From: Toxotes chatareus
Lineage: Eukaryota; Chordata; Actinopteri; Toxotidae
DNA: 64,000 nt
Assembly: GCA_016801885.1 (NCBI GenBank)
Contig: CM028884.1
Location: 27,303,577 to 27,367,576 of the forward strand
Reading direction: 5' to 3'
The position numbers and the translations under genes are program-made. The first letter of the stretch is position 1, and the number at the start of each line of letters is the position of its first letter. The notes beneath the pieces are model-generated. The model was not told the DNA's origin and searched no databases. It saw only the letters and a list, made by a program, of their open reading frames with translations. Below, one piece after another: positions 23,801 to 35,302 of this stretch.

Positions 23801-25060
23801 GAGGCTAATCGGTACATTATGAGGCTGTTAGTGCTGTTGTCGCCGTGCCCTTACTCCATAAAAGCGCCATCAGTGCAGGCGTGCCGTGCTCTTGCAGTGC
23901 CGCCTGCCTGTCTGCACGTTTACGGCCACTTTTATTTCACTTATGCCAATTTCAAATGCGTTCTGCATCTTTCAACATGCACCATTAAAGTGCATTTTGT
24001 GTGTTGTTCAGATGTTTATCCTTTTATTTTATTTATCCTCCACTGAGATACAAGATGTCTTCTTCCAGGGTGTCCTGGTCTGTCATGGTGTGACAGTGCA
24101 TCATGGTAAACAGTGACAAAGCAGTGCACCTTCCTGGAAAAGACTCAGTGTGGATTACATCTCAGTGCGAGTTATGTCGACCAGTGTCATTTGATATGCA
24201 GAGGATATAGTATATATTTGGAAATACAGTGTATTTTGATGAAACCAAACAAGCTTTGGTGGTAAAGCATCAGCAGTTTGCTTCACTGACAAATACCTCT
24301 CACACCCTTTTGTCACAGAAGCTTGAATTCCTACCACCTGATAAGATCAATGATAGTCTTCACCCTCCTGTTCCTATTCCTCGCACATGTTAAGGTATCA
24401 GGACTCATTTTCCTTCTTTCACTTTTTTGTTGTCGCTCTGTTATTTCACAGCCTGCTTCCTTGCAATCACCTGACATCCGCCGCGTCACACACCTGCTTC
24501 GTAACCGCAGTTATTCATAGCAGAGGCAGCAGTTAATTTGAAACCAGGTTTGACACCTTAAGGTGGCACTGCACTCTGAGTATCAAACACTCCACTGCCT
24601 GTAGGCCTGAAGGTTGGCTGTTAAAAACCTGCATATTCCTTCTTCGCAACGAACGGCAGCTGTGTTCAGCCTCAGAGTCAGTTATAATGGATTCCAGCAG
24701 CGACAGGTTTAGTATTAACGTGACTCTAGGAACTAACTGCAACATAATCCACCCCTCCGCTATCCATCAGCATATTCCACACGGCTGTAGTATTGAGAAA
24801 CATGGCCGTCTATTTTTTATTTTATTTTATTTTTTTAGTATAACTTTAAATGTCTGACATGAAAACTATGCAAATGAAAGCTCAATGTGTGCAGCATGCA
24901 TTTTAAAATGCTGCAATAAATATGACTTAGGCAAAAATGAGTGGGCTGTAACTCAGACACCGGTTACCTCATTAAGAGACACTGCCAGGAAAACTTGGTA
25001 TTTCATGGTGTCAGAGCGCCAGCGTGAGACGGACCTTTCATATGCAATAATAGTGGAGGT
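17810..25060. other. Non-coding, no gene recognised
   Basis: About 7 kb without a supported gene. It contains a 20-base T run (19837-19856), a T run near 18595-18606, GT runs near 19508-19523 and 23451-23467, and a G-rich patch listed separately. Frames here are under 130 codons, overlap between strands and lack paired splice sites. Confidence 0.5.
23608..23627 (+). other. Possible G-quadruplex motif
   Basis: G-runs of 4, 3 and 9 with loops of 1 and 2 bases. The nine-G run can supply two of the four tracts. Confidence 0.45.
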
Positions 25061-25065
25061 GTTAC

Positions 25066-25115
25066 TTTGCATTTTTTTGCTCAGTGTTCTCAGAACACTG
25101 AGCAAAAAATGCAAA
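25066..25115. repeat. Near-perfect 49-bp palindrome
   Basis: A 25-base left arm (25066-25090) is the reverse complement of the 24-base right arm (25092-25115) except for one extra T. A single C lies between them. The arms end in TTTGCAT and ATGCAAA, seven of eight bases of the POU octamer, facing each other. With almost no loop it is poor as a microRNA precursor but could extrude as a cruciform or fold as a hairpin in RNA. Confidence 0.85.
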
Positions 25116-25129
25116 CAGATGTTACAGAA

Positions 25130-26246
25130 ATCTGCATTATGCTAAACTGGAATTTACAGCCTGCTGCAAACAGCACAGAGTTATTTTACGCTCAGATGTG
25201 ATCACCATATAAACGTGTCCAGGGGAAGCTTTGGGGAAATCAGAGGAAATAACAAGCTAAATCTGCTGTCATAACCCATTCGATTTCTTCTCAGAGCGAC
25301 ACGCTCACGCATGTCCCTTCTGATAAACGTTTCTGCCATGACTGAGCTCAGCACGTCGCCTGTGGACCGGCATCGGTGTGGAACGCCCAACACCGTTTCC
25401 CTCCTCAGTCTTACATCTCCTTTCTCACCTCACTCTTCACTCGTGTCCCTTCTAACTTCCTAATTCTAAGACTTTTTCTACTTTCCTGGAGTTTCAAGTG
25501 CCAGTGAAATGAAGCACGATGACAAGTGACGCTATCGAACAGCAGTTGTCAATTTCAAGGCCTAATTCTGAAGACAGCTTACATCATCGCTTTCACCTCC
25601 TTCGGGGGAGGCTGGGGATAACCGAGGCCAGCGGAAGTTTATTTTGCCGTCATCTGGAAAGTCTGGCCCGTCTGCAGGGCTGCTTACAGTGCAGATATTG
25701 TCCTGGATGAGCAAGCGCATTTCCACCATTGTGCACAATCGCTTGACCTTGTATGCAAAATATTTCACCCACCTTTGTACCTGTTGTGCTGACCGCCCCA
25801 CCCCACCAACCCCCGCCACTGCTGTTCTCTTTTGGCCGGTTTCCCCACTGAAGCATCAGCAGAGTTTGTCCACAGTTCAGCCCCAGGGGACAGTGCTGTG
25901 ACGTTAATGCTGTTTAAGGTCAGAGGCTGTCTGGTCGCACTGATGTACACTGGATGACATGGTGACTCAGATGTAGTTTATTCCTATAGATGTCCCGAAC
26001 GCAGAGACTGCTGACGTTGAAGCTGACGTTCTGTACGTGCATTTTCATGTAAAGGTTAAACCCGACATGGAACAGAACTCTTGATATTGAAATTCGTGTG
26101 CACCAACATTTTCAGGCACATATTCCACATCTTTGAGTTTTCTCTCTCGTTAAAGTTTTTTTTTTCTAATTTTCTAATGATTTTAGTGTGAAAAGAAAAC
26201 CGATAATGTCCATTTTTGTCGCCACCCGGCAGCAGTGCTTTCACAA
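25130..26246. other. Non-coding, nothing recognised
   Basis: No supported exon. A C-rich patch near 25796-25818 has only three C-runs of three or more and falls short of the quadruplex rule. Confidence 0.5.
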
Positions 26247-26400
26247 CTTAAAGGGAAACTCCACCAATTTTGCACATCAAAGTCTGTTTGCATGTCTCGG
26301 GGTGTTCTACTGCATAAGTAAAAAAAAAAAAAAAAAAAAAAAGAAATGCAGTATAAAGTCTTTTGCGGCTCCAGAGGGAGCTGTGTGAAGTCTGATACGT
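26247..26400 (+). repeat. Teleost interspersed repeat with poly-A expansion
   Basis: AAAGGGAAACTCCACCAATT, CACATCAAAGTCTGTTTGCA and CTCCAGAGGGAGCTGTGTG are landmarks of a repeat that is very common in fish genomes. A run of about 23 As (26320-26342) lies inside it. No coding capacity. A more diverged relative may lie at 46683-46830. Confidence 0.6.
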
Positions 26401-26510
26401 GTATTCACTTGAGTCAGCGTCGGTTTGGTCTGAAGAGGAAGGAAGGACGTTACTGATTCACTTTACTCTGCCTATATTTGCTCAGCCGGTTACTCTCCGT
26501 CCTGCTGACG

Positions 26511-26605
26511 CGGATGATGCACGATGATGATGGCGAGGGCGATGTAGGTGATGATGGATGGCGGATGATGATGGCTGTGATAATGGTGATGATGGTGACT
26601 TTTTT
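26511..26605. repeat. Degenerate GAT/GATG-rich repeat
   Basis: Over about 95 bases GATGATG-type units recur with substitutions, with no fixed period. It ends at a T-rich run (26600-26611). Confidence 0.6.
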
Positions 26606-26970
26606 TTTTTTATTCTGGGCTGCACTGCACTCTGGCGCTGAGTATCCGAACGCCGTCCCACCTCCCATACATCATTCCTCTCACCGAGCGCCGCGGCCCC
26701 TACAGGTGTACCACCCCAACTGCCAGAATGACCTCATCCGTCCTCATTATGTCCACATCATTACGCACGCATGTACTCGCACACATACATGGTCCACACA
26801 TGTATTAATAGCAAACTAGGCCAGAGCATCTCTAAGGTTTTGGCTTTAGAAAGAGGACAATTTAGGCTTCTTTCGTTTTTTTTTTTTTTCATTTCTTATC
26901 TCTTGTCACTTTCTGCCCTTATTTTCCTGCACTTCAGTTCAGTCTCCCCCACCAAACCTCTGAAAATCTG

Positions 26971-26987
26971 CCCCCACCCACCCACCC
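26971..26987 (-). other. Very compact G-quadruplex motif on minus strand
   Basis: Plus-strand C-runs of 5, 3, 3 and 3 are separated by single A bases, so the minus strand is GGGT repeated and ends in five Gs. This G3-T1 layout is known to be among the most stable quadruplex formers. Confidence 0.7.
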
Positions 26988-26999
26988 ACTCCAGCCTTC

Positions 27000-29900
27000 C
27001 ACCCTGCTGTCCCCTCCCTCTGCAGGGTCATCCATCTGGGGTCACAGACTCCTGTGGAGGCTCGCCCATTTATTAGCTCCTCATGTTGTTACGGCTCAGA
27101 AAGGCCACAGAATCAATTGTGTGCATTAAAGGCCAGCTGGCTGTCAGCAGGCCGGGAGCGAGGAGGAGGACGACGAGTCGGAGAGGGCTTCCCTGTCAGC
27201 TGGTGAAATGGAATTTTATCTGGATAAATTGCCAGACCATTCAACAAGAATGGGAAGAATAGGATCCGGTGTCGCCACTCGTAGAATTAATGACAAAAAG
27301 CAGCCAGATACCATCAATGGGAAAAGTCAGGAAAGCAGTAACTGGATTTTTTTTTTGTATATTCTCCTTGTGGGTGTTGTGGTATTTCCCAGAGGGGGGA
27401 GGATGGGTGGTAGAAGGAGAGGACCGGTAGTGGGAATTTCATGTAATCCCATTTGGGATGGAGGGGATGCTTCCAGGGAAACCCTCAGTGGAATCAACAG
27501 GGAGACGGCTGCAGGGACGGCAGGGAAGGAGAAAACAGCAAGTAAACGCTCAGAGGGAAGGAGAAAAATGTTGAGAAACATTGAACAAACTGATTCACAA
27601 CAACAACAACAAAAAAAATAACAGGAGAAGTGAGGGAATGAAAAGGAGAAGAAAGAGAATTCATGGTTTATTTTTATGTGCTAAATATAACCTCAGGTGC
27701 TGGTACTGCAGCTGCAAATGCAGGGATAGTGTTATACTGCATATTGAATTTGCTCATACTCACTTTTTTTTATTTAAGTGGTCGTCATGTTACCAAACCT
27801 ATGTTTGCTCAATTATGTTTATGTATCTTAAAATAATAACAGAGGATTCGTAAAGTGCACATTTTTGTTCCTTTTTATTCCAAAACAACTGAACAACCCC
27901 CTTTATGGAAGTGATTACATAAAAAGAAAAAAGTAGAGTGTGGTTTCACGTTAGCACAGGCTTCCACTGAGGTGACGCTACCTGCCAGGGCCAGGAGGAG
28001 GGTCCTAGTGGCCTCTCTCCAGGGCAGAGAGGTGAGGGTGTCAAAACAGAGGAGCCATCAACCACTGTCCCCACCTCCAAAGTCTCAAAAGTCAACTGGA
28101 CGACGGAGTGAGTGTTGAGCAGTAGCGAGCGCTCGTCAAAGCCCTGTGCTCGCGGGACCACATCCGTGCTCGTAGTTTTTATGTGCGTGGGTTTTGAGAC
28201 TAATTAAAGTCCTCCACTCGGGTCTTTTGTTGCCTGTGCCTTCTTCTCTTCCTGTCGGCCTGATGAATTATTCACAAAGGCCAGAGAGTGTCACAGCCAT
28301 ATACATTAGAGGAACTGAACGACTGGCCAAACAAAAGCATAAGGGGGATAAGAGAGGAGAAAGGTGCAAAGGAGGAAAGGAGACGATGAGTCGAAAGGAT
28401 TGATGGAGGAAAAGGAAGAGGAGAAGAGGAACGAGATCCGAAAGTGAGGCCTGGTAAGATGAGATGAAAGTGACGGAGCTTTGGTTCTTGGCTCAGAGGA
28501 TCAAACTCTGATTTCTGTCCAATGAACCACTCCCAAGAAAAGCTTAAAGGCGAAGAGCCTCACAGAGCCAGAGTCTGTTTATCTCAGCTGGTTGAGATGT
28601 GCTTGATTTGTGGTTTCAAGCTCGTCGGTTTCTTCTGCGGCTGATAGATTCAACAGAGCCCGTTTAGAGCCAGGGGAGTGACTGTTTGAGGGTGAAAGGT
28701 TTGGAGTGCTGGCTAGGCTGGTCTCTTGATGTGTAAGGCGACAAGTTCAGTCAGCAACAAGTCGAAGCCGTGACGGATCCATGACTTCGTGAGTCATTGA
28801 TTCAAATCATGTTGTGGACATGAGAGATTTAAAAGACAGCTCAACGTTTAACACCTCAGATCAAACAATGACTCAGCAGTGACTTGCTGCTTAGATCAGT
28901 GTAGATCGGTGGCCTCAGCGTGGATGCCTTAGTCTCCATTCCTGCTGCCGGTGTCTGCACACGCTCAGCATAATTGGATGTATATTTTTTTATTGTATCC
29001 TCATAAAATGTTCATTTTGCTGCGCTCAGTGTGAACACTGGAGAATAATCCTTCAAAAACATGAAGCTTCATAGACTTAATAGTCACGATCATAAAGTTT
29101 TTAGTGTCTTTGTTAGCCGGTTATTTTAACACCGGGGGGATCGACACTATAAAGTGTGCGTTTTAAAAACACAAAAATGTAGTAAATCTTGCAAACTCTA
29201 ATTACATTTAATTATATACTGGGTTGTGTTAGTTTGTCATAGACAACTAAATGAGCAGTAACTCCTGTAAGTATAAAAAAATATGTGTTTACCTTTCTGT
29301 TTTTTCTCTGGAGTTGTGTGGACAATACTGGCATTGTGCCTCACTGTGGATCTCAATACCTGGAATCACAGATGTGTGTGTGTGTGTCCCAGCTGTGTGT
29401 TGTGTTCACTGCCGGTATGGAGCTGTCACTGAGCAGCCTGAGACAGCAGACAGATGGGGAAGGAGGGAGACGTCTGCAGAGAGCGTGTCAACAGCACCAG
29501 CCAGCAGATTCCCATTAGACGCTCAGGTGCTTCATATCGTGGGGAGACACCGTTGTCATGAAGGGAGGGGGAAAAAAAAACCAAAACACAAACCTGGCAA
29601 CTGACACAGCAAGAATACAGCCAGACTACGACCCTGAGTGTTCAGACTGCACACCGTGTCTGTAGATCCAGGTGACACGGATTAAAGCAGCTCACATGAA
29701 TCAAAATGTGGCTCAGATGTTTTTCGATGTTACAGTCGACATTTGATTCCACCTCTCTGGGATTCTGTGCCCACTGCTAACGGATCACTATTGTCCACTT
29801 AAAGTTTGAACAGTAGAGAAGAACTGTTGCCAACTACAAGGAGGTTTAAATGCTAATCAGATAAATGTTGTCCTTTAATGATTTCAGGTATGTATTTGTA

Positions 29901-30560
29901 TTTACCTCACCCCCTGTTAAAACCCTGTTATGTGCGACATACAGCAGTATCTTATCCCATCGATCTGAGTGCAACCTGAAGCAATCAGTGCATCTTCTCA
30001 GGCGCGACGTATACGTACAGTATTTAGAGCTGTGTCCACTTGTGATCGGCCAGGACACGTTTCCCTTTGAAGTAACTGATGAAGACGAGCAGCCTAAATG
30101 GTTATTAATGACACGGACCACATGCTTTTCTGTTAGCACCGCAGTGTGTGATTAACAGTGACCTGTGCGCTGTCGAGATCTGTTTGAGTCTCATCTCTTC
30201 TTCAGGTGTATGATCAGCAGCTGGAGATCAATGTCAGGCAGAAGGCTTTTAAAGCTAACAGGCTAATTGCTGCTCTCAGAGCTTGTTAACTTCCCTGATC
30301 CATGTCTTTAGTACTCTGTGTTGGTGTGTTTCTAGGCGTGTGATACGCTTTGGTCTTGTACAGTTGCTGTACATGAGAAATTCAGCGTTGGTGCAATGCA
30401 GGTGAAGTTTAAGCAAGAAATACATGATAAAGAGAGCGGCGAAGGTGAGAGCGGAGCAGGAGACAAAAGAAGAGAGGAAAGAAAGCACACAAAGCACATT
30501 ATCTCTCATTACGAAATGTACATAACAAAAACATATATTCACTCAGGCACAGGTCTGACA
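27000..30560. other. Non-coding, no gene recognised
   Basis: Includes a purine-rich patch (28340-28440), short GT runs near 29371-29388 and a poly-A run at 29572-29580. Opposed frames of about 97 codons near 29846-30155 overlap on both strands and are likely chance. A weak CAG-GTATGT junction occurs at 29886/29887. Confidence 0.5.
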
Positions 30561-30568
30561 AATCCACA

Positions 30569-30775
30569 TGGGAGAGGAGAGGAGAAGAAGAGAAAGAGAA
30601 TAGAAAGGAAAAAAAACAGGAGGGAAGACAACAGAGGAGATGAATAGAAAAGGGAAGGGAGGAGAGTAGAAAATAGGAGAAAAATATAAAGGAAGAGGGG
30701 ACAAGATGTGAAGAAAGGAAAGGAAAAGAAGAGGAAGAGAGGAAAAATACAGGAGAGGATGGTGGAGGGTAGATA
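30569..30775 (+). repeat. About 200-bp polypurine tract
   Basis: The plus strand is almost wholly A and G with scattered T and C, in GAGAGGA, GGAAGAG and AAGGAAAGG units. Such tracts can form triplex (H-DNA) and vary in length. The long minus-strand frame through it encodes only Ser/Leu/Phe low complexity and is not a gene. Confidence 0.85.
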
Positions 30776-32510
30776 GGGCCAGACAGCAGAAGAATGGGCA
30801 GTAAAATGTTTAATCATTAAACAATAATTTAGCCGCTCCTTATCCAACAGTTTGGTCCCTGATTCTGAGGTGCAATAAAACTTAATTATCCCTGTGTATG
30901 TGTTTGTGTACTTGTGTTGCTCCACCTCCCCGAGGCACCGGGAGCCCAGTAATGGTCTCATTAGATCAGACCTCATGTGCCTCTTTATTCCCAGAGGTAA
31001 GGCAGCAGTGGTCAGTCAGCCTGCGGAGCTGCACTCCGAACAGCCCCCACATTAACCCCCTGTAACTGTCCATTTCTGCCGTCATCCCTCAGAAAGCACC
31101 TGAGAAACACAGGACGACAGCAGGTCAGCGTTTAAAGTCACAGTCTAAAAAATGAAATTATGCCCCAGAGATTATATTCCATCAAATCACAGCCAGGAAG
31201 TGGATCGTCTGCCTTTCATGCAGGAAACATGACGGTGTGAACGTCAGGCCACAGACCTGCAATGAACATTTTACCACAGCCTGTCCCTAACCTTATGCAT
31301 ACTGTACCTGCCAAAGCAAGAATATTAAAAGCCTTGGCACTGAATGGAATCTTGAGTTCTGCAGAATTACCCAGTGCTGGTTGGTGACGGACAGCACTAC
31401 ATGTGCACGTGTTATTTTGACTCTGGGACCTGCACTATAAACATTCATTCGTCTTTATCAGCCAGGAGGACTATAACTTTAGGGGACACTTCACCTACAA
31501 CCACACGCACAAATACACACAAACACTCTCTGGCCCTATAGCCAAACCCCCCACTTTATCTATCACTCATAACCATAGTGGAAGGAGGCTAACAAGGGCT
31601 CATACAGCGTCACTTGAGGGTTAGAGCTCCCAGAAACCCCTTTGCCCTCCCTCCAGGTTTCCAAGACTACCTTGATTCCCCCCTCCCTCCCGCTCTCTCT
31701 CTCTCCTCTCTGTCTATCCCCCTTTCTCTCTGTCTCTTGCTTATTCAAGCGTACTGGTACTAAAACATCACCGGGGCTCTTTAATTGGCTCTGTCCTGCA
31801 GAAGAAAACCTATCTATCTGTGAACACAGACATGAGTGGCATAGGGGGCATCGGTGGAGTTGTGTGCGTATGTGTATGTGTATGTGCGTGTGTTTCAATG
31901 AGGTAATGGGCTGCTTGCACAACTCTCCTCTGGAAGCCCTTTTCATTTGTTGTGTTTCCCACAGACCTCCTAATGGATTCAGCTATGTTATCTTCCTTTT
32001 TGTTTGTGGAGTGACCTCCCTCTCTGCTGCCCCACTCCACAACACAGAAGAGGACACTTCACCCTGTGCTGGGTTCTGTGTGTGTGTGTGTGTTATTCAG
32101 TTTTGAGTGCCCGCTGCACCTTCTGTCTGCTCTGCTGTCGAAGCAGAGATGCTTTGAGATGTCTTGGGAGTGGGTGTGGGTAAAGCGACCCTCTCCGCTC
32201 TCTACATTATTTATCCTTTTTTTACTACAGACCTTTACTCCATGTGACGTTTCTCCTGCTGGTGACGCTGTGCAGAGAGAGAGAGAGAAACAAAAACAAA
32301 ACAAACACATCTGTCCTTCATCAAGGAGACCTTCTTTTCTTTTTCTGTCCATCAATCTGTCGCTTTTTTAATCTGTCTTTGTTGTTTTTCTCTCCATTGA
32401 ATATATTAATTAGCTGTTTCTTTATAATGTTCAGAGTTACAGAAACAAGCCTGCAGCTTGCAGCCCAAGCTGTGGCTAACTTCCTATCCAGTCAATTGTC
32501 AGACTATTTG

Positions 32511-32524
32511 CTCCCACCTAGTGG
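32511..32524 (-). promoter_or_regulatory. CTCF-like core motif
   Basis: The minus strand reads CCACTAGGTGGGAG, one mismatch from the CTCF core CCASYAGRKGGCRS. It is an isolated match and binding is unknown. Confidence 0.25.
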
Positions 32525-35042
32525 TGGTTCATGCTCAGCACATCTGTAGATGTTTGAAGCAGCTGACATTCATTTTTTTCAAAAGCTTTTCCTGATTCAA
32601 GATTTTTAAAATGTTGTAGCCGAATGGTCCTAAGGAGCAAACTGGCTTTTCTCTGAGATGATCATAGAATCACTGGTATCACTAGAATTAATTTATTGTT
32701 AAAAAGGTTGTGTTTTTCAGACAAATGGCTGTGGCACATGAATAAGTTTATGTTTTACACAGAAAAACTATTAACTGTGTAGATATTGTTGTATTTGTGT
32801 CGTAATTAATGATCCTGATAATGATAATGATGTAGAACAGCTTTATCCTGAGTGAAATAATGTTACTTGAATGTCTGAAAAAGTCCAGGAAAATCTGGAA
32901 TTGGAGGCAAATTGTCTGCCCTCCATCAGGAAAATCTGTTTAAGTTTAAGTAAAGTGTCTCCAGGAGTGTATTTAAAATAACTTGACGGTATCTGATGGT
33001 CTTATCCATGGTATTTATGAGTATCTTTGACTGGGATTTTTATTTGCACAACGGTTTAATATCATAGTGAAGAACAGTTTCAGTCCCTGTACGGCTCTGC
33101 TCAGAGCTCCGAGCTGTTGAATTTTCTGTTTGCTGCTGAGATTGTGACTGAGACGAGCCCGACTCAGCGGCGGTTAATCCCTTTTGTCGGCAAAAACAAT
33201 GAGTGTGAAATCACACCGCGCACGAATGTCTTCAGGCGGACTTTAATCGTGTTACAGGCCCCACGTGCTCAGGGGGGAATTTGAATGTGTATGTGCTGCG
33301 TCTGCTGCGTGCTCAGGCATGTATGTGTGTAGCAGAAGATCATATTTAATGTCTTAATTAAGGGGGGATTTATGTAAATGAGGGAATTCTATTCTTTTTC
33401 CCTGTAAGGCTGTTTCTTATTCAGTCTGGGGATGTGCGGAGAGATTTCAGGGCGTTTCCCAGTGAAAAAAAAGATAAATTATTGTGGACTCATTGACATA
33501 AGATTTAATTGTATTAAAGTGGAACCCTGAGCAACTTCTGATTGATCGTGATGATATGCTCTACGTGATTGAAATCAATAGCCGGAGCTATCAGTCTTAG
33601 TGATAACAGCTTTCTCATACATTTTCTCAGCTGAAAACACATTTTTGCTTTTGTTATGCAGATATTGCTTCTTTTCCCACCTGTAAAACTGACAGTGAGC
33701 AGTGTTTGGCCTGTTGAGGTTACGTTGAGGTTGATGACACTATTGAAGAGTGAGGAAACGAAAAAGTTACGTCCAAATCAGAAATTGTGGCACTTTTCAC
33801 TTCTTTCTTCAGACTCCTGACTCATACTCTATTTTAAAGGGTGGATTACGCTTATTAGAGTCCATTTATTTTTCCTGAAACATTAGCTGCATTCACGGGC
33901 TGCACAGAGACGTCTTTATGTTTGACTTGTGTAACTGAGCTTGCAGATTTTGGTCGGGCCATTTTCCACCTTTTCACACACTCAGTGTTGTTTTAGGAGC
34001 TGCTGGTTGTTTGAATGACTCCACTCGGAAGGTGAAGACACATGCTTTAATATTTCAACGCTGTAGACCTTCACACAATACACACTGTTTGGAGCAGACT
34101 TTAATATTGACTGTCTGCAGGGGGTCGTTTGTTTTGGAGCACGGCTCACCGGCTCCGCTCGGAGTCGGATCAAACTGGCAGAAGTCAAGTAAAACTGAAA
34201 AAGGAAGAGCTTCGGTTTTTCAGTCCGTGATTCTGGATGAGACAGATGTTTCCAAACAACTTTCACGGTTTTCCTACGCATTATTAATTCTTGTAGCATT
34301 TTAAATCATTTTCTGTGTCCAATTCAAGGTTGCATATTGTGTCTACTGCTGGAACTCTGTATGTGCAGTTGTTTTAATTGGCCACCAGAGGCCACTGCAA
34401 TCCATTTCTGATGCTTTGTGAAGCATCTCCTGAGTTTTCAGGAGTCAGTAAAATGAACAGTGACTGTTCTCACCTCAGCAGCCGAGATAATTTCACCATT
34501 TTCCAAAACAAATGAACTTTGCTTTGTTTTATTCCGCTTGTTAATGTGACATTTGTAAAACAATGAAACAGATTTTTCTTCTTGTTTTAAGAAAGAGGTC
34601 TTGAAGGTTGAATCAGAGACTAAAATGCTATTTTGGCAAATACCAAACAATCCATAATGTCTTCATCTTTGGAGCAGAACCTCTCTGTCTTTACTTATTT
34701 TGGTTACTTTGGACTTTGGAGGCGTCTCTGCCTGTCTTATGTCCTCCCCCATCATCCTGTTTCAACCTAAAACCTGTGATATTATGGAAGTAACGCCCCC
34801 CAGCTGCACCTGCAAGCATTCTGTACTTCAGAGTTTTTCTTTAGCATGGCTTCTCTGCATGTATGCATAATTATTTAAATTTAAAAAATCTAATTTAAGC
34901 AAATTAACGTAAGCAAATGGCACATGAGGACATCACAGGGTGTAGATTAGAAGCCAAGGCGTCACGATTGATCTTGGCCGTCACTGAGAGCAGGTTGGTG
35001 TCCAAAAAGCTTAAGGCAACGATAAAGAGATAGAGGTGATTT

Positions 35043-35302
35043 TGTGTGTGGGTGTGTGTGGGTGTGTGTGTGTGTACGTGTGTCCAGGCTACCATCACAC
35101 ATGTTTGCTGAATCAGCTTAATCTTAGGTAACATCTCTCTCAGGAGGAAATCTCTGGGGTTTTTACTCAGCAACTTCAAATGTTCCGATAGTTTCTGTTC
35201 TGTTTGAAGGCTGATCGAGGTCTGCTGGAGTTCAGGACGGTTTTAAAGTAGAGAGAGAGTGTGTGAATGTGTGTGTGTGTGTCTGTGTGTGTGTATGTAT
35301 GT
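35043..35302. repeat. Two GT-rich microsatellites
   Basis: Interrupted GT repeats at 35043-35083 and 35259-35302, separated by about 175 bp of unique sequence. Confidence 0.8.

Noticed and set aside
25066..25115. Palindrome as a microRNA precursor
   Set aside because: There is almost no terminal loop and pairing does not extend beyond the 25-base arms, so it is too short and tight for Drosha processing.
29846..30155. Opposed ~97-codon frames on both strands
   Set aside because: They overlap almost fully with no splice signals or known motifs; most likely both are chance.
30539..30976. 145-codon minus-strand frame rich in Ser, Leu and Phe
   Set aside because: It is the translation of the polypurine tract on the other strand; the hydrophobic look is a composition effect.
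34375..34405. CTCF-like CCACCAGAGGCCAC
   Set aside because: The key G at position 11 of the core is C, so the match is weaker than that at 32511; left out as a feature.
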